From assembly GCA_028688275.1 (NCBI GenBank), contig JAQTYN010000002.1:1-64000 (forward strand): DNA of 64,000 nt. The letters run 5' to 3'. Shown here piece after piece: positions 9,143-18,749 of this stretch. Position 1 is the stretch's first letter. Every line of letters starts with the position of its first letter. Both the position numbers and the translations under genes were made by a program. The notes below the pieces were generated by a model. That model worked only from the letters and a program-made list of their open reading frames with translations, ran no database searches and was not told where the DNA came from. Source of the DNA: Gallionella sp. (GTDB lineage Bacteria; Pseudomonadota; Gammaproteobacteria; Burkholderiales; Gallionellaceae).

Positions 9143-10119
9143 ACCCAGATCCCCAATCCTTTCAACAAAGCGCGCACCCCCGCAAACAATAGCAACGAGA
9201 TGACCATTTTGCGTACCACCGAGGCTTTGAGCACATGCAGCAAACGCGCCCCTATGGTCGCGCCCATCATCATCCCAATCACAGAAGGGACAGCAATAAT
9301 CGCCAATACCGCGCCTTTGTTAAGGTAAATCCACGCTGCCGAAGAATCGACCAAGGTTAGGATAAAGCTGGATGTACCCGCAGAAACCTTGAGCGGCGCG
9401 CCCATCAGCAAATTCAACACAGGCACATTCGCCCAACCCGCGCCCATGCCAAATAGCCCTGCCAAGAACCCGATACCCACAAACAACAGCAGCCCTAATG
9501 GCGTGCGATGCACATGCCAGTTGATTTTCTCATTGCGCGCCGCATCGTGATAAATACCATTCATTGCCAAGGCACTGGAAAGCTTATCGGGTTCGCCCAC
9601 TTCGGGAAATTCTGATTTTTTCGCCAATGCCATCAGGGTGACGATGCCTAGGATGGTCAGCCCCAGTGCAATTTGTACGATTGCGGCGGGGATGGCTAAA
9701 CCGATCATCGCGCCTGCTATAGAACTGGCGGATGCCAACACCGCCATGGGCAACGCCAGTCTCAAATCCGCCAAGCCGCCGCGCAACAAGGAAGGTCCTG
9801 CGGCTAAGGCACTCGCCAAGGCAACCAACAACCCCGCCCCGCGCACGAAATCCAGATGAAACGGGAAAAATCCGCCCACAATCGGCACAAATAACACCCC
9901 GCCGCCCACGCCTGAGGGTACCGCCACGATCCCCAAAAAGAAACAAGTGACAAACAAGGCGATCACCCATCCCCACCATGGCATGGTACTCGCGGTCGGC
10001 AAGTTTTCAGCCGCAAATGCCCCCACGGTAAACAAAGACAGGGTCAGCAACAGCAGCATCACGTTGGCTTTCAGCAACGCGCCCGTGTTTTGCAGCTTGG
10101 AGAATGCGTGCGCCAACAT
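9139..10119 (-). CDS. TauE/SafE family sulfite/anion exporter
   Basis: Multi-TM protein with 'GVGGGVLFVPIVGGFFPFHLDFVRGAGLLVALASALAAGPSLLRGG' and 'FGMGAGWANVPVLNLLMGAPLKVSAGTSSF'; start trimmed to MLAHAF. Confidence 0.9.
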   Translation of the reverse strand: MLAHAFSKLQNTGALLKANVMLLLLTLSLFTVGAFAAENLPTASTMPWWGWVIALFVTCFFLGIVAVPSGVGGGVLFVPIVGGFFPFHLDFVRGAGLLVALASALAAGPSLLRGGLADLRLALPMAVLASASSIAGAMIGLAIPAAIVQIALGLTILGIVTLMALAKKSEFPEVGEPDKLSSALAMNGIYHDAARNEKINWHVHRTPLGLLLFVGIGFLAGLFGMGAGWANVPVLNLLMGAPLKVSAGTSSFILTLVDSSAAWIYLNKGAVLAIIAVPSVIGMMMGATIGARLLHVLKASVVRKMVISLLLFAGVRALLKGLGIWV

Positions 10120-11021
10120 TATGAATTCCCTTGGTAATAGAGATTCTGCGGATGTTTCGCTTCGGCAAAGAAGTACCAACGCTCCGCCAATAAACCCGCG
10201 TATTGCAAGATGAACGCCAGCAACGGCAGGGTTAACACCAGCAACAAGGGCAAGGCAAACGACAGCACCAGAAACGCAGGCACAATGGCGCGCACAAAGC
10301 CTACACTTTTGCCATGGAAAAATTCACGGGTGTTATACGAGCCGCCCATCGCGCCTTGGGCTTTTTGCACGATGTGGGGATGACGAATACCGATAGCCGT
10401 TTGTAGCGTACTGGCAGGACTCAGCTTGGCGTTTCGCACCAAAGCCGCACCGCGTGTTAGCAAGCCCAGCGCGGTGAGGACAAAAGCGGCTTGAGCCAGT
10501 GGTGCAGTGAGCGTGGGGGCAACGAAGCTGGCATAAGCTGCTGCCAATGTCATGCCCGATGCGCAACCCAGCAGGCTAAAGTTCACCAGCGTCAATGGAT
10601 GCGCCCATTCTTTGAGCACTTTAACCGCCGCGTAAATCATGCCCGTGCAGATAAACAAGGTGATAGACAGCACCACACCGATAACCCCGATGAGCAAGGT
10701 ATGTCCCAAAGCCAGCCAATGCGCGACACCGTAAGCAAAAGCGGCTGCCATAAAGGCGGGCAAGGCGATGACTTCACGTGACAACCAAGAAGTGCGCCAC
10801 ATCATCATCGAACGCCAAGCGCGTTCGGGATGACCTAAGTGAAAAAAAGAAGCCAGCAAGCCTAAGCCACTGAGCAACAACACGATGACACTGCCGCCGA
10901 CCAATAAGGTAGGGGTAGCAGCACTGGGTGCTAGCAATTCACACAAAAACAGTGCGATAAACAAACCTTGCGCTGCGCCAATCAGCGTGGTCAACAGTAA
11001 TACAGAAAAAGCGGGACGCAT
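10119..11021 (-). CDS. soeC: Membrane anchor subunit of DMSO-reductase/polysulfide-reductase type complex (SoeC)
   Basis: 300 aa multi-TM DmsC-like, 'FHLGHPERAWRSMMMWRTSWLSREV'; in operon with soeB and soeA. Confidence 0.87.
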   Translation of the reverse strand: MRPAFSVLLLTTLIGAAQGLFIALFLCELLAPSAATPTLLVGGSVIVLLLSGLGLLASFFHLGHPERAWRSMMMWRTSWLSREVIALPAFMAAAFAYGVAHWLALGHTLLIGVIGVVLSITLFICTGMIYAAVKVLKEWAHPLTLVNFSLLGCASGMTLAAAYASFVAPTLTAPLAQAAFVLTALGLLTRGAALVRNAKLSPASTLQTAIGIRHPHIVQKAQGAMGGSYNTREFFHGKSVGFVRAIVPAFLVLSFALPLLLVLTLPLLAFILQYAGLLAERWYFFAEAKHPQNLYYQGNS

Positions 11022-11032
11022 TGAGTAATTCC

Positions 11033-11755
11033 TTAGTTAAGCTCTTCGTGAGTCGGTGGCAGATTTTTGTCGAAAGGAGCCCCATCGATTTTATGAGGAT
11101 TATCCGAGCGATACAGCTCTTCATCGCGCACGGTGACGGTGGTTTTGCGACGTGGCAAATAGTGATTCGCGGGCTTGGTATTCGCTTCGGGCATCAAGGT
11201 GTAACCCCCGCGTTCACGTATCGCCACCGAGACTTCAGATTCGGGGTCATGTACGTCACCAAACAAGCGCGCACCTGGTGGACACGCCAATACGCACGAC
11301 GGTTTTCGACGATCTTCTGGCAAACTCATGTCATAAATGCGATCCACACACAGGGTGCATTTGGTCATCACTTTGCGTTGTTCGTCGAACTCGCGCACGC
11401 CGTAAGGACACGCCCATGAACAATATTTACAACCGATGCACTTGTCATAATCGACCAGCACAATGCCATCGGATTTACGTTTGTAAGACGCACCTGTCGG
11501 ACACACGGGGACGCAAGCAGGGTCTTCGCAATGCAAACAGGATTTAGGGAAGTGCACGGTTTCTGTTTTTGGATACTGACCGACTTCAAAAGTCTGTACC
11601 CGATTGAAAAACGTGCCATTCGGTTCTGCTTCGTAAGGATTGCAGTCGGTTAACGCACCCGCCGCGCCTGAGGTATTCCACTGCTTACAGTTGGTCACGC
11701 AAGCGTGACAACCGACGCAGACATTCAAATCAATGACCAGCGCAAGTTGAGTCAT
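11033..11755 (-). CDS. soeB: 4Fe-4S iron-sulfur subunit (SoeB)
   Basis: 'DLNVCVGCHACVTNCKQWNT', 'CLHCEDPACVPVCPTGA', 'CIGCKYCSWACPYG'; start trimmed to MTQLALVIDL. Confidence 0.9.
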   Translation of the reverse strand: MTQLALVIDLNVCVGCHACVTNCKQWNTSGAAGALTDCNPYEAEPNGTFFNRVQTFEVGQYPKTETVHFPKSCLHCEDPACVPVCPTGASYKRKSDGIVLVDYDKCIGCKYCSWACPYGVREFDEQRKVMTKCTLCVDRIYDMSLPEDRRKPSCVLACPPGARLFGDVHDPESEVSVAIRERGGYTLMPEANTKPANHYLPRRKTTVTVRDEELYRSDNPHKIDGAPFDKNLPPTHEELN

Positions 11756-14667
11756 TACGCACCGCCTTTCTTTTTGCTGCCAGCAAACCATGCTTGCCAG
11801 CCCATATTTCTAGCTTCCATCCCAGGTACAGGATTGAGCGTTTCAAATTGAGGCGAACTCTCCTCTGCTTCACTCGCTTCCGCTGGATAGATACGTACCC
11901 GCACGTCATACCACGCGGCCTGTCCTGTAATCGGGTCGGAGTTGGAGAAGCGTTTACCATCGGCATTCGCGCCCAACTCTTCGGAAATCAAATGATTCAG
12001 CAAGAAACCTTGCTTGGATTCATTAGCGTCGCCCGTGAGATTCCATGCCCCTGCCGACTTACCGATGGCATTCCATGTCCACACGGTGCCTGGCTCCACG
12101 GCTTCGGAATAACGGCACAAACAACGCACCTTACCCCATTGCGATTCCACCCACATCCAACCACCATCAGCAATGCCCGCATCACTAGCGGTTTGCGAAT
12201 TCACGTACAGATAGTTGTAAGTGTGAATCTGACGCAGCCACGCATTTTGCGAATCCCACGAGTGATACATCGCCATCGGACGTTGGGTCAACGCATTGAG
12301 CGGATATTTTTTCAGGTCGCTTTGATCGTCTTCCAACGGCGCGTACCAGAAGGGCAACGGATCGAAATAGGTCGCGACGCGTTTGCGCAACTCATCGGGC
12401 GGCTGTTTACCAGCGCGTTTGCCCTCGGCTGCCAAGCGGAAACCCTGCAAAATTTCGGAATAAATGTGAATAATCACAGGGTCATTGTCGCGGCGCATCC
12501 CCGCTTGTTGCGCCCATTCCATGTACTCTTTGTTCCAGTTGCGCATGTATTGACTGGACGGCGGCAAATGGTATTGGAAGAAACAGCCATTCTTTTCGTA
12601 CATTTCCCATTGCTTAGGATTCGGCTCACCGCGCATGGCTTTGTCGCCGTCTTTACCGCGCCAGCCTGTCAAGAAACCAATCCCAGAACCTGGGGCAGTT
12701 TCATAATTGACCACGAAATCGGGGTAATTTTTGAACTTACGCCCGCCCGCCGCATCGGTAAAGGCGGGTAATTTGAGACGACCGCCCAACTCTACCAACA
12801 CTTCTTGGAAGGGTTTGCAATCTCCTTTAGGCGCGACCACGGGGATCCGTACCGCATCCACGGGACCATCGAATTCGGAAATCGGACGATCCAGCATGGA
12901 CATGCAATCATGCCGTTCCAAGTAAGTCGTATCAGGCAAAATCAAATCCGCAAAGGCGGTGGTTTCGGATTGAAACGCATCGCACACCACGATAAACGGA
13001 ATTTTGTAGCCGCCGTCTGGATGCTTATCCACCAGCATCTTGCGTACTTCCGAGGTGTTCATGCTGGAATTCCACGCCATGTTTGCCATAAACAACAGCA
13101 AGGTGTCGATGGGGTAAGGATCGCCGCGCCACGCATTGGTGATGGCATTGTGCATTAAGCCATGCGCCGACAGCGGATGTTCCCAAGAAAATGCCTTATC
13201 CAAGCGCACAGGCTTGCCCTCGGCATCCACGAACAAATCATCAGGACTTTCTGGCCAACCGAGCGGCGCACCATTCAACGGCGTGTTCGGTTGCACCGCT
13301 TCAGGGCCTTTGGGCGGACGCGCATTGGGGGGAATCGCACGTGGGTAAGGGGCTTTGTGACGGAAGCCGCCAGGTCTATCTATCGTGCCTAACAAGGACA
13401 TCAAAATCGCCAAGGATCGTATGGTTTGGAAACCATTGGAATGCGCCGCCAAGCCACGCATAGCATGGAATGCGACGGGGTTGCCTGTGACAGTTTCGTG
13501 TTCTTCGCCCCACCAATCCGTCCAAGGAATCGGCAACTCAATTTTCTGGTCGCGGGCGGTAATTCCCATTTCATGCGCGATGCGCTTGATAGTTTCGGCA
13601 TCAATGCCTGTGATACTCGCTGCCCATTCAGGCGTGCAATCCGCCACACGCTCTTTGAGCAACTGGAACGCGGGTTTTACAGGCGTGCCGTCTGGCATGA
13701 TAAAACTGCCGAACAAGGCGGGATCCGCGTGTTTCGCGTGGTCGTCCACCGCGTGGTTGGTGTGCCTATCCCACCAGTAAAAATTATGCGGACGCAGTGG
13801 GTTGATTTTGTCGCCTTCAGGATTGCGCATCATCATGCCGAATTCTTTGCTAGATTCGTCCTGATTCACCAGTTGCCCAGAGTTGGTATAGCGCGCCAAA
13901 AAGTCGCGGTCATACAGACCGAGTGCGATGATTTCGCGGATGATGGCAAGGATTAGTGCGCCATCGGTGCCTGGTTTGATGGGGATCCATTCATCCGCAA
14001 TCGCGGCATAACCACTGCGCACGGGGTTGATGGCGACAAAGCGTCCGCCATTGCGTTTGAAATCCCCAATCGCGCTCTTCAGTGGGTTGGAGTGATGGTC
14101 TTCCGCCGTGCCGATCATGTAAAACACCTTCGCGCGTTCCAGATCAGGCCCCCCGAATTCCCAGAACGATCCGCCGATGGTATAGATCATGCCCGCCGCC
14201 ATATTGACCGAACAGAAGCCGCCATGTGCCGCGTAGTTGGGTGTGCCGAACTGACGGGCAAACATGCCCGTCAAGGCTTGCATTTGATCGCGTCCCGTGA
14301 ACAGTGCGAATTTCTTGGGGTCAGTGGCGCGCAAATGCGACAGCCGCTTTTCCAAAATATCAAACGTTTCGTCCCAGCTAATTTCTTCAAACTGGTTTTC
14401 ACCGCGCTCCGTCCCCGCTTTGCGTCGCAAAGGTTTAGTCAGGCGTGCAGGTGAGTATTGCTTCATAATGCCCGAACCACCCTTAGCGCAAATCACGCCC
14501 TTGTTTAACGGATGATCGGGATTGCCTTCGATATAGCGCACTTCGCCATCGCGCAAATGTACTTTAATGCCGCAACGGCAAGCACACATGTAGCATGTCG
14601 TCGTTTTGGTCTCAGTTGTCGCATCGGGCAACGGAGCGGAGATGGGGTCGTGTATGGGTGAGGACAT
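11755..14667 (-). CDS. soeA: Molybdopterin oxidoreductase catalytic subunit (SoeA, sulfite dehydrogenase type)
   Basis: 'TTCYMCACRCGIKVHLRDGEVRYIEGNPDHPLNKGVICAKG' N-terminal 4Fe-4S/Mo-bis-MGD motif; operon with SoeBC-like genes; start trimmed to MSSPIHDP. Confidence 0.88.
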   Translation of the reverse strand: MSSPIHDPISAPLPDATTETKTTTCYMCACRCGIKVHLRDGEVRYIEGNPDHPLNKGVICAKGGSGIMKQYSPARLTKPLRRKAGTERGENQFEEISWDETFDILEKRLSHLRATDPKKFALFTGRDQMQALTGMFARQFGTPNYAAHGGFCSVNMAAGMIYTIGGSFWEFGGPDLERAKVFYMIGTAEDHHSNPLKSAIGDFKRNGGRFVAINPVRSGYAAIADEWIPIKPGTDGALILAIIREIIALGLYDRDFLARYTNSGQLVNQDESSKEFGMMMRNPEGDKINPLRPHNFYWWDRHTNHAVDDHAKHADPALFGSFIMPDGTPVKPAFQLLKERVADCTPEWAASITGIDAETIKRIAHEMGITARDQKIELPIPWTDWWGEEHETVTGNPVAFHAMRGLAAHSNGFQTIRSLAILMSLLGTIDRPGGFRHKAPYPRAIPPNARPPKGPEAVQPNTPLNGAPLGWPESPDDLFVDAEGKPVRLDKAFSWEHPLSAHGLMHNAITNAWRGDPYPIDTLLLFMANMAWNSSMNTSEVRKMLVDKHPDGGYKIPFIVVCDAFQSETTAFADLILPDTTYLERHDCMSMLDRPISEFDGPVDAVRIPVVAPKGDCKPFQEVLVELGGRLKLPAFTDAAGGRKFKNYPDFVVNYETAPGSGIGFLTGWRGKDGDKAMRGEPNPKQWEMYEKNGCFFQYHLPPSSQYMRNWNKEYMEWAQQAGMRRDNDPVIIHIYSEILQGFRLAAEGKRAGKQPPDELRKRVATYFDPLPFWYAPLEDDQSDLKKYPLNALTQRPMAMYHSWDSQNAWLRQIHTYNYLYVNSQTASDAGIADGGWMWVESQWGKVRCLCRYSEAVEPGTVWTWNAIGKSAGAWNLTGDANESKQGFLLNHLISEELGANADGKRFSNSDPITGQAAWYDVRVRIYPAEASEAEESSPQFETLNPVPGMEARNMGWQAWFAGSKKKGGA

Positions 14668-14770
14668 GGCAATCAGTTTTATAGGGTTGGGGTTGCAACA
14701 ACAGGAAAACGGCATTCGCGTAAGTATTTTGACTCTATTTTTATTAGGCACAATCACACCCCATAGTGTC

Positions 14771-14799
14771 TATACCCACCTTGGGTGGGAGCGGGTATA
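14771..14799. promoter_or_regulatory. Nested inverted repeat in divergent soeA / sensor kinase intergenic region
   Basis: TATACCC (14771-14777) / GGGTATA (14793-14799) and CCCACC-TTG-GGTGGG inside. Confidence 0.45.
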
Positions 14800-14880
14800 A
14801 CCCTGATGGGTCAGGAAGCCTACTTTAGAATATAATCAGTTGATGTTTTAGGGAATTCAACTTAGTCTAACTACACGTTT

Positions 14881-16131
14881 TTGGAGCGCGCGACGAAATT
14901 GATAAAGAGAAAAAAAATCCCCATTATAGACAGGACGCACAGTGCATTTTTGTGGACAAATCGTCCTGAATTTGTGCCCCCGAATCGTTCGAGTACAGGG
15001 GGAGCTCCTTCAACAGTCGATACACCACGTATGGGCGACCTCCGAATGCTTTTGGAAACCTTTCTGGAAAGCATTATCGGGACTGTGAATGCAACTGCAG
15101 GCGTGGTTAGACTGCTCTCACCAGACGGCTGTACCTTGCAAATTATCAGTTCAGCGGGATTGTCTGCTGAATTACAAAAAGAAGCAGAAAATTTTGTAGA
15201 ATTGAATTGCGAGTCCAATGACATCGCCACCCTAGGGCATATTATTCACTCTTCAGATGTCAGCACCTGCGACTCTCGCCATCTCTGCCCCTATGCTAGC
15301 TGTCGTTTCCAGTCACTGGTCGCAGCCCCGCTAGAAGCTCAAAACACGACAGGTGCGCCACTGGGTATTTTGACCATTTTTTTCGATGTCCCCCGTACTG
15401 CAGCCAGCCAAATAATGAACACGTTGGCAGCATTTACCGAAGTGATGGCAGCCACCATAGAACACACCCGCATTACGCGTGAGGTGCAGCGCACAGACCG
15501 ACTCGCTGCACGACAGGACATCGCCAATGAAATTCACGACTCTTTAGCGCAAACTCTGACTTATTCCCGCATGCGCGCCAGCCTACTACGCGAAGCTATC
15601 AGCACAGGTAAAGCATCTCTAGCCGCCCAGCTGACCAATGACATCGATGAAGCACTGGAAATCGGACAAAAAAGCGTGCGTCATCTCATCGCTGATTTTC
15701 GCTGTGAAATCAACCATGGTGGCCTAGCGGCTGCACTACAAGACCTTGTCAGTGATTTCCGCAAACGCAATGACATCGAATTGGAATACCACAATCATTT
15801 AGTCGAATTTGAGTTGCCGCTCGAACACGAGATTCAGGTATATTACATTGTGCGCGAAGCACTGACCAATATTGGTCGCCACTCAGGCGCATCGCATGCC
15901 CGTCTGTTTGTGGATGCCGAATTTGGTTATTACGTTTTTACCATTGAAGACAATGGCAGCGGTGCATCTACCTTTAAGCCGATAGAAGGTCATTATGGTG
16001 TCATTATTATGCGCGAACGGGCGCAGCGTATCGGCGGCGAAATTCGTGTCAAAAGCGCAGCAGGATTGGGCACGAAAGTGCAATTGTTTTTCCCTGAACC
16101 ACCGACGGACTGGAGAGTAGCGAGTGAATGA
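14881..16131 (+). CDS. GAF-domain sensor histidine kinase, NarX/HisKA_3 type
   Basis: 'IANEIHDSLAQTLTYSRMRASLLREAI' HisKA_3 H-box, 'YYIVREALTNIGRHSGASHA' and 'IEDNGSGAS' HATPase motifs; overlaps downstream response regulator by 8 nt. Confidence 0.9.
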   Translation: MERATKLIKRKKIPIIDRTHSAFLWTNRPEFVPPNRSSTGGAPSTVDTPRMGDLRMLLETFLESIIGTVNATAGVVRLLSPDGCTLQIISSAGLSAELQKEAENFVELNCESNDIATLGHIIHSSDVSTCDSRHLCPYASCRFQSLVAAPLEAQNTTGAPLGILTIFFDVPRTAASQIMNTLAAFTEVMAATIEHTRITREVQRTDRLAARQDIANEIHDSLAQTLTYSRMRASLLREAISTGKASLAAQLTNDIDEALEIGQKSVRHLIADFRCEINHGGLAAALQDLVSDFRKRNDIELEYHNHLVEFELPLEHEIQVYYIVREALTNIGRHSGASHARLFVDAEFGYYVFTIEDNGSGASTFKPIEGHYGVIIMRERAQRIGGEIRVKSAAGLGTKVQLFFPEPPTDWRVASE

Positions 16132-16801
16132 TAAATTGAAATTGGTACTGGTCGATGACCAATGTTTGTGTCGGCGTGGTTTGAGCGAACTACTGGCCAA
16201 TTGTTATGATTTTGCCGTGCTGGGCGCAACGGACAATGTCGCAGAGCTGCATCAACTACTTGACCAAAAACCTGATCTACTCATTCTTGACTTGCGGATG
16301 AAACCCATGAACGGCATCACACTGCTGCAACAACTTCGTGCGGATGGCTATACCACCCCAGCGGTCATGCTCACCATGAGCGACTCAGAAGTCGATATGC
16401 AAAATGCCATTCGCGCAGGGGTAAGGGGATATTTGCTCAAGGATATGGCTCCCGATGATGTGGTCGATGCCATTCGACGTATCGCTGCGGGTGAGTTGGT
16501 GGTAGCACCCGCGATGACCATGAAAATGATCGAAATGTTGCGAGGAGACCAACCCAGCCAAGACGCGAAGAGTTCACTGAAATTACTCACCGAACGGGAA
16601 CGAGAGATTTTGCAATTGTTGTCGCGAGGCGAAAGCAATAAAGCCATCGCCATTACCCTGAAAATCAGCTATGACACGGTCAAACAGCATGTACGTCACA
16701 TTTTAAACAAGCTGAATCTATCCTCTCGTGTCAAAGCCGCCGTTCTATTCACCAAAGAACAAGAAACACATTTTGGCAAAGATTCCTCGCGCAACGGATA
16801 G
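16124..16801 (+). CDS. NarL/LuxR-family response regulator
   Basis: 'LVLVDDQ...LLILDLRMKPMNG' receiver and 'LTEREREILQLLSRGESNKAIAITLKISYDTVKQHVRHILNKLNLSSRVKAAV' HTH. Confidence 0.93.
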   Translation: MNDKLKLVLVDDQCLCRRGLSELLANCYDFAVLGATDNVAELHQLLDQKPDLLILDLRMKPMNGITLLQQLRADGYTTPAVMLTMSDSEVDMQNAIRAGVRGYLLKDMAPDDVVDAIRRIAAGELVVAPAMTMKMIEMLRGDQPSQDAKSSLKLLTEREREILQLLSRGESNKAIAITLKISYDTVKQHVRHILNKLNLSSRVKAAVLFTKEQETHFGKDSSRNG

Positions 16802-16810
16802 AAATAATCG

Positions 16811-16927
16811 GCTCATTAGTCTCTAGTTGTTAGTTATTTGGTTGGTAGAGTGTATGAATACATTGCAAAAATTTGACATTCACTGGGTTTACTACCCCAA
16901 CTAACAGCTAATGCCTAACGACCAACA
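16811..16927. repeat. Palindromic GTTAG-type intergenic element, copy 3
   Basis: TCATTAGTCTCTAGTTGTTAGTTATTTGGTTGGTAG... inverted ...CTACCCCAACTAACAGCTAATGCCTAACGACCAACAC; internal GAATACATTGCAAAAA. Confidence 0.75.
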
Positions 16928-16950
16928 CAAGCATTCATCAGGAGAAAACC

Positions 16951-17535
16951 ATGCAACTCGACGACGCTAGTTTAGACACGCTTTTTCGAACCGCTCGCAC
17001 CCACAACGGCTGGCTGGACAAACCCGTCAGCGATGAGCAGTTACGGCAAATTTATGACCTGATGAAATGGGCTCCCACCAGTGCCAATTGCAGCCCAGCA
17101 CGCATTGTTTTTGTCAAAAGCGCGGAAGCGAAACAACGCTTGCTGCCCGCCATGATCCCTGGCAACGAGGAAAAAACGCGCACTGCACCTGTGACAGCCA
17201 TTATTGCGCAAGATTATGCATTCTATGAAAAGCTCCCGCAGCTTTTTCCCCATACCGATGCGCGCGCATGGTTTGTCGGCAATCAATCGCTGATTGACAC
17301 CACAGCATTCCGCAACGCCACCTTGCAAGGAGCCTATTTACTCTTGGCGGTGCGGGCACTGGGGTTGGATGCAGGCCCGATGTCGGGCTTTGACAATGCT
17401 AAAGTGGACGCAGAATTTTTTCCCAACAGCACGATCAAATCCAATTTTCTCATCAACATTGGCTATGGTGATGCGTCTAAGCTATTCGCGCGCAGTCCTC
17501 GACTGACTTTTGAGGACGCAGCTCAAATTTTATAG
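16951..17535 (+). CDS. Nitroreductase family protein, RutE-type malonic semialdehyde reductase
   Basis: 194 aa '[45 protein letters not shown] ... [21 protein letters not shown]'. Confidence 0.88.
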   Translation: MQLDDASLDTLFRTARTHNGWLDKPVSDEQLRQIYDLMKWAPTSANCSPARIVFVKSAEAKQRLLPAMIPGNEEKTRTAPVTAIIAQDYAFYEKLPQLFPHTDARAWFVGNQSLIDTTAFRNATLQGAYLLLAVRALGLDAGPMSGFDNAKVDAEFFPNSTIKSNFLINIGYGDASKLFARSPRLTFEDAAQIL

Positions 17536-17652
17536 TTAGGGATGTGCTAATTTATTCGGTTTTGTCATTTTTGCCAAAGCAAAAATACTTTTTTATCAAT
17601 GAACTGGATTTCGACTTTCGTCGGAATGACGAATAAATCAGTGTTTCCTTAG
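17536..17652. repeat. Short MITE-like element with CTARGGAAAYRCTGATT-type ends
   Basis: TTAGGGATGTGCTAATTTATTCG ... CGAATAAATCAGTGTTTCCTTAG; internal hairpin GGATTTCGACTTTCGTCGGAAT. Confidence 0.55.
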
Positions 17653-18128
17653 CAGCCTGTCTGACTTATAGGTTTGCGCTGTTCAGGACGTAGACGAGAC
17701 TTTAGCAATTCGTCTGCGGCATCCGCATCCACGGCGTTTCCTGCCGCATCAATCAGCGGCTGCTCAAAGTCATTCCAGCCGCGCACCCCTGTTTTGAGCG
17801 AAACGACGCGTTGAAATCCCATCTCCTGCATCACGTCGGCGGCGAGCACAGAACGATAGCCAGAACGACAAATCACCACAATCTCGGCCTCACGCCCAGC
17901 CGCCAACTCAGGCACAGTTTCATCAAAATCCCATTCGCAGGACTGTTCTAAAATCCCACGTGGTACATTGATGGAATTGGAAATACGCAAGCAATGGAAT
18001 TCACTTGCTTCACGCACATCCAACAACAAGGGATGATGACCTGCCGCAAGCAACTTGCTCAAATCCCAAGGTTGAATTTCTGTGACGTGGATAAGCGCGG
18101 CGGCGACCAGTTCAGGGTAACGTTTCAT
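17649..18128 (-). CDS. Rhodanese-like domain protein
   Basis: 'HHPLLLDVREASEFHCLRISNSINVPRG' and active-site loop 'VVICRSGYRSVLAADVMQEMGF'; start trimmed to MKRYPELV. Confidence 0.88.
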   Translation of the reverse strand: MKRYPELVAAALIHVTEIQPWDLSKLLAAGHHPLLLDVREASEFHCLRISNSINVPRGILEQSCEWDFDETVPELAAGREAEIVVICRSGYRSVLAADVMQEMGFQRVVSLKTGVRGWNDFEQPLIDAAGNAVDADAADELLKSRLRPEQRKPISQTGC

Positions 18129-18272
18129 TGGCTCTTCCTTTTTCAAAACATTTTTCAAAATAACAATAGACATACATGTTTAAATACCTGTGCATTATAA
18201 ACTTCAGGTTACGCACAATTTGCATCGCATCTACTCCCCACTTTTCATTTTTTATACCTTGCTTCTGCCGTT

Positions 18273-18674
18273 ATGTCTGAATCTACCAGTTTACTTTCCT
18301 TATTTATCAGCAGCTTATTAGGCGCAACCTTATTACCTGGGGGATCAGAAGCCATTTTACTTGTATTTCTTAAATCCTATCCAGATAGTGCATGGATGGC
18401 CGTCGCAATTGCCACCTTAGGCAACACACTGGGCGGCATGGTAAGTTTTAGCATGGGCTGGATGCTGCCACAAACACAAACGCTGAAACACGTCGATAAA
18501 GTACGGCACTATGGCACGCCCGTCTTATTACTGGCTTGGACACCGTTGTTAGGCGATGCACTTTGTTTGGCTGCAGGCTGGTTGCGGCTCAATATCTGGC
18601 AAGCCGCCCTGTTTATGGCAGTGGGTAAGCTGTCTCGCTATGCTGTAATAGTCGCAATTGCCCAGCACACATAG
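18273..18674 (+). CDS. YqaA family (DedA/SNARE-associated-like) membrane protein
   Basis: 'SSLLGATLLPGGSEAILLVFLKS ... ATLGNTLGGMVSFSMGW ... WTPLLGDALCLAAGWLR'. Confidence 0.82.
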   Translation: MSESTSLLSLFISSLLGATLLPGGSEAILLVFLKSYPDSAWMAVAIATLGNTLGGMVSFSMGWMLPQTQTLKHVDKVRHYGTPVLLLAWTPLLGDALCLAAGWLRLNIWQAALFMAVGKLSRYAVIVAIAQHT

Positions 18675-18749
18675 CCCACCATCGCCTACTTTGTTGTATG
18701 ATGGCTAGGTCGCTTCTAATAAACCATTCATGACGCTAAGGAGAGAAAA

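Noticed and set aside
11794-12771. 325-aa plus-strand ORF
   Set aside because: Antisense to soeA, whose minus-strand translation has clear molybdopterin oxidoreductase motifs; the antisense product shows no recognisable domain.
13426-13956. 176-aa plus-strand ORF
   Set aside because: Antisense shadow ORF inside soeA.
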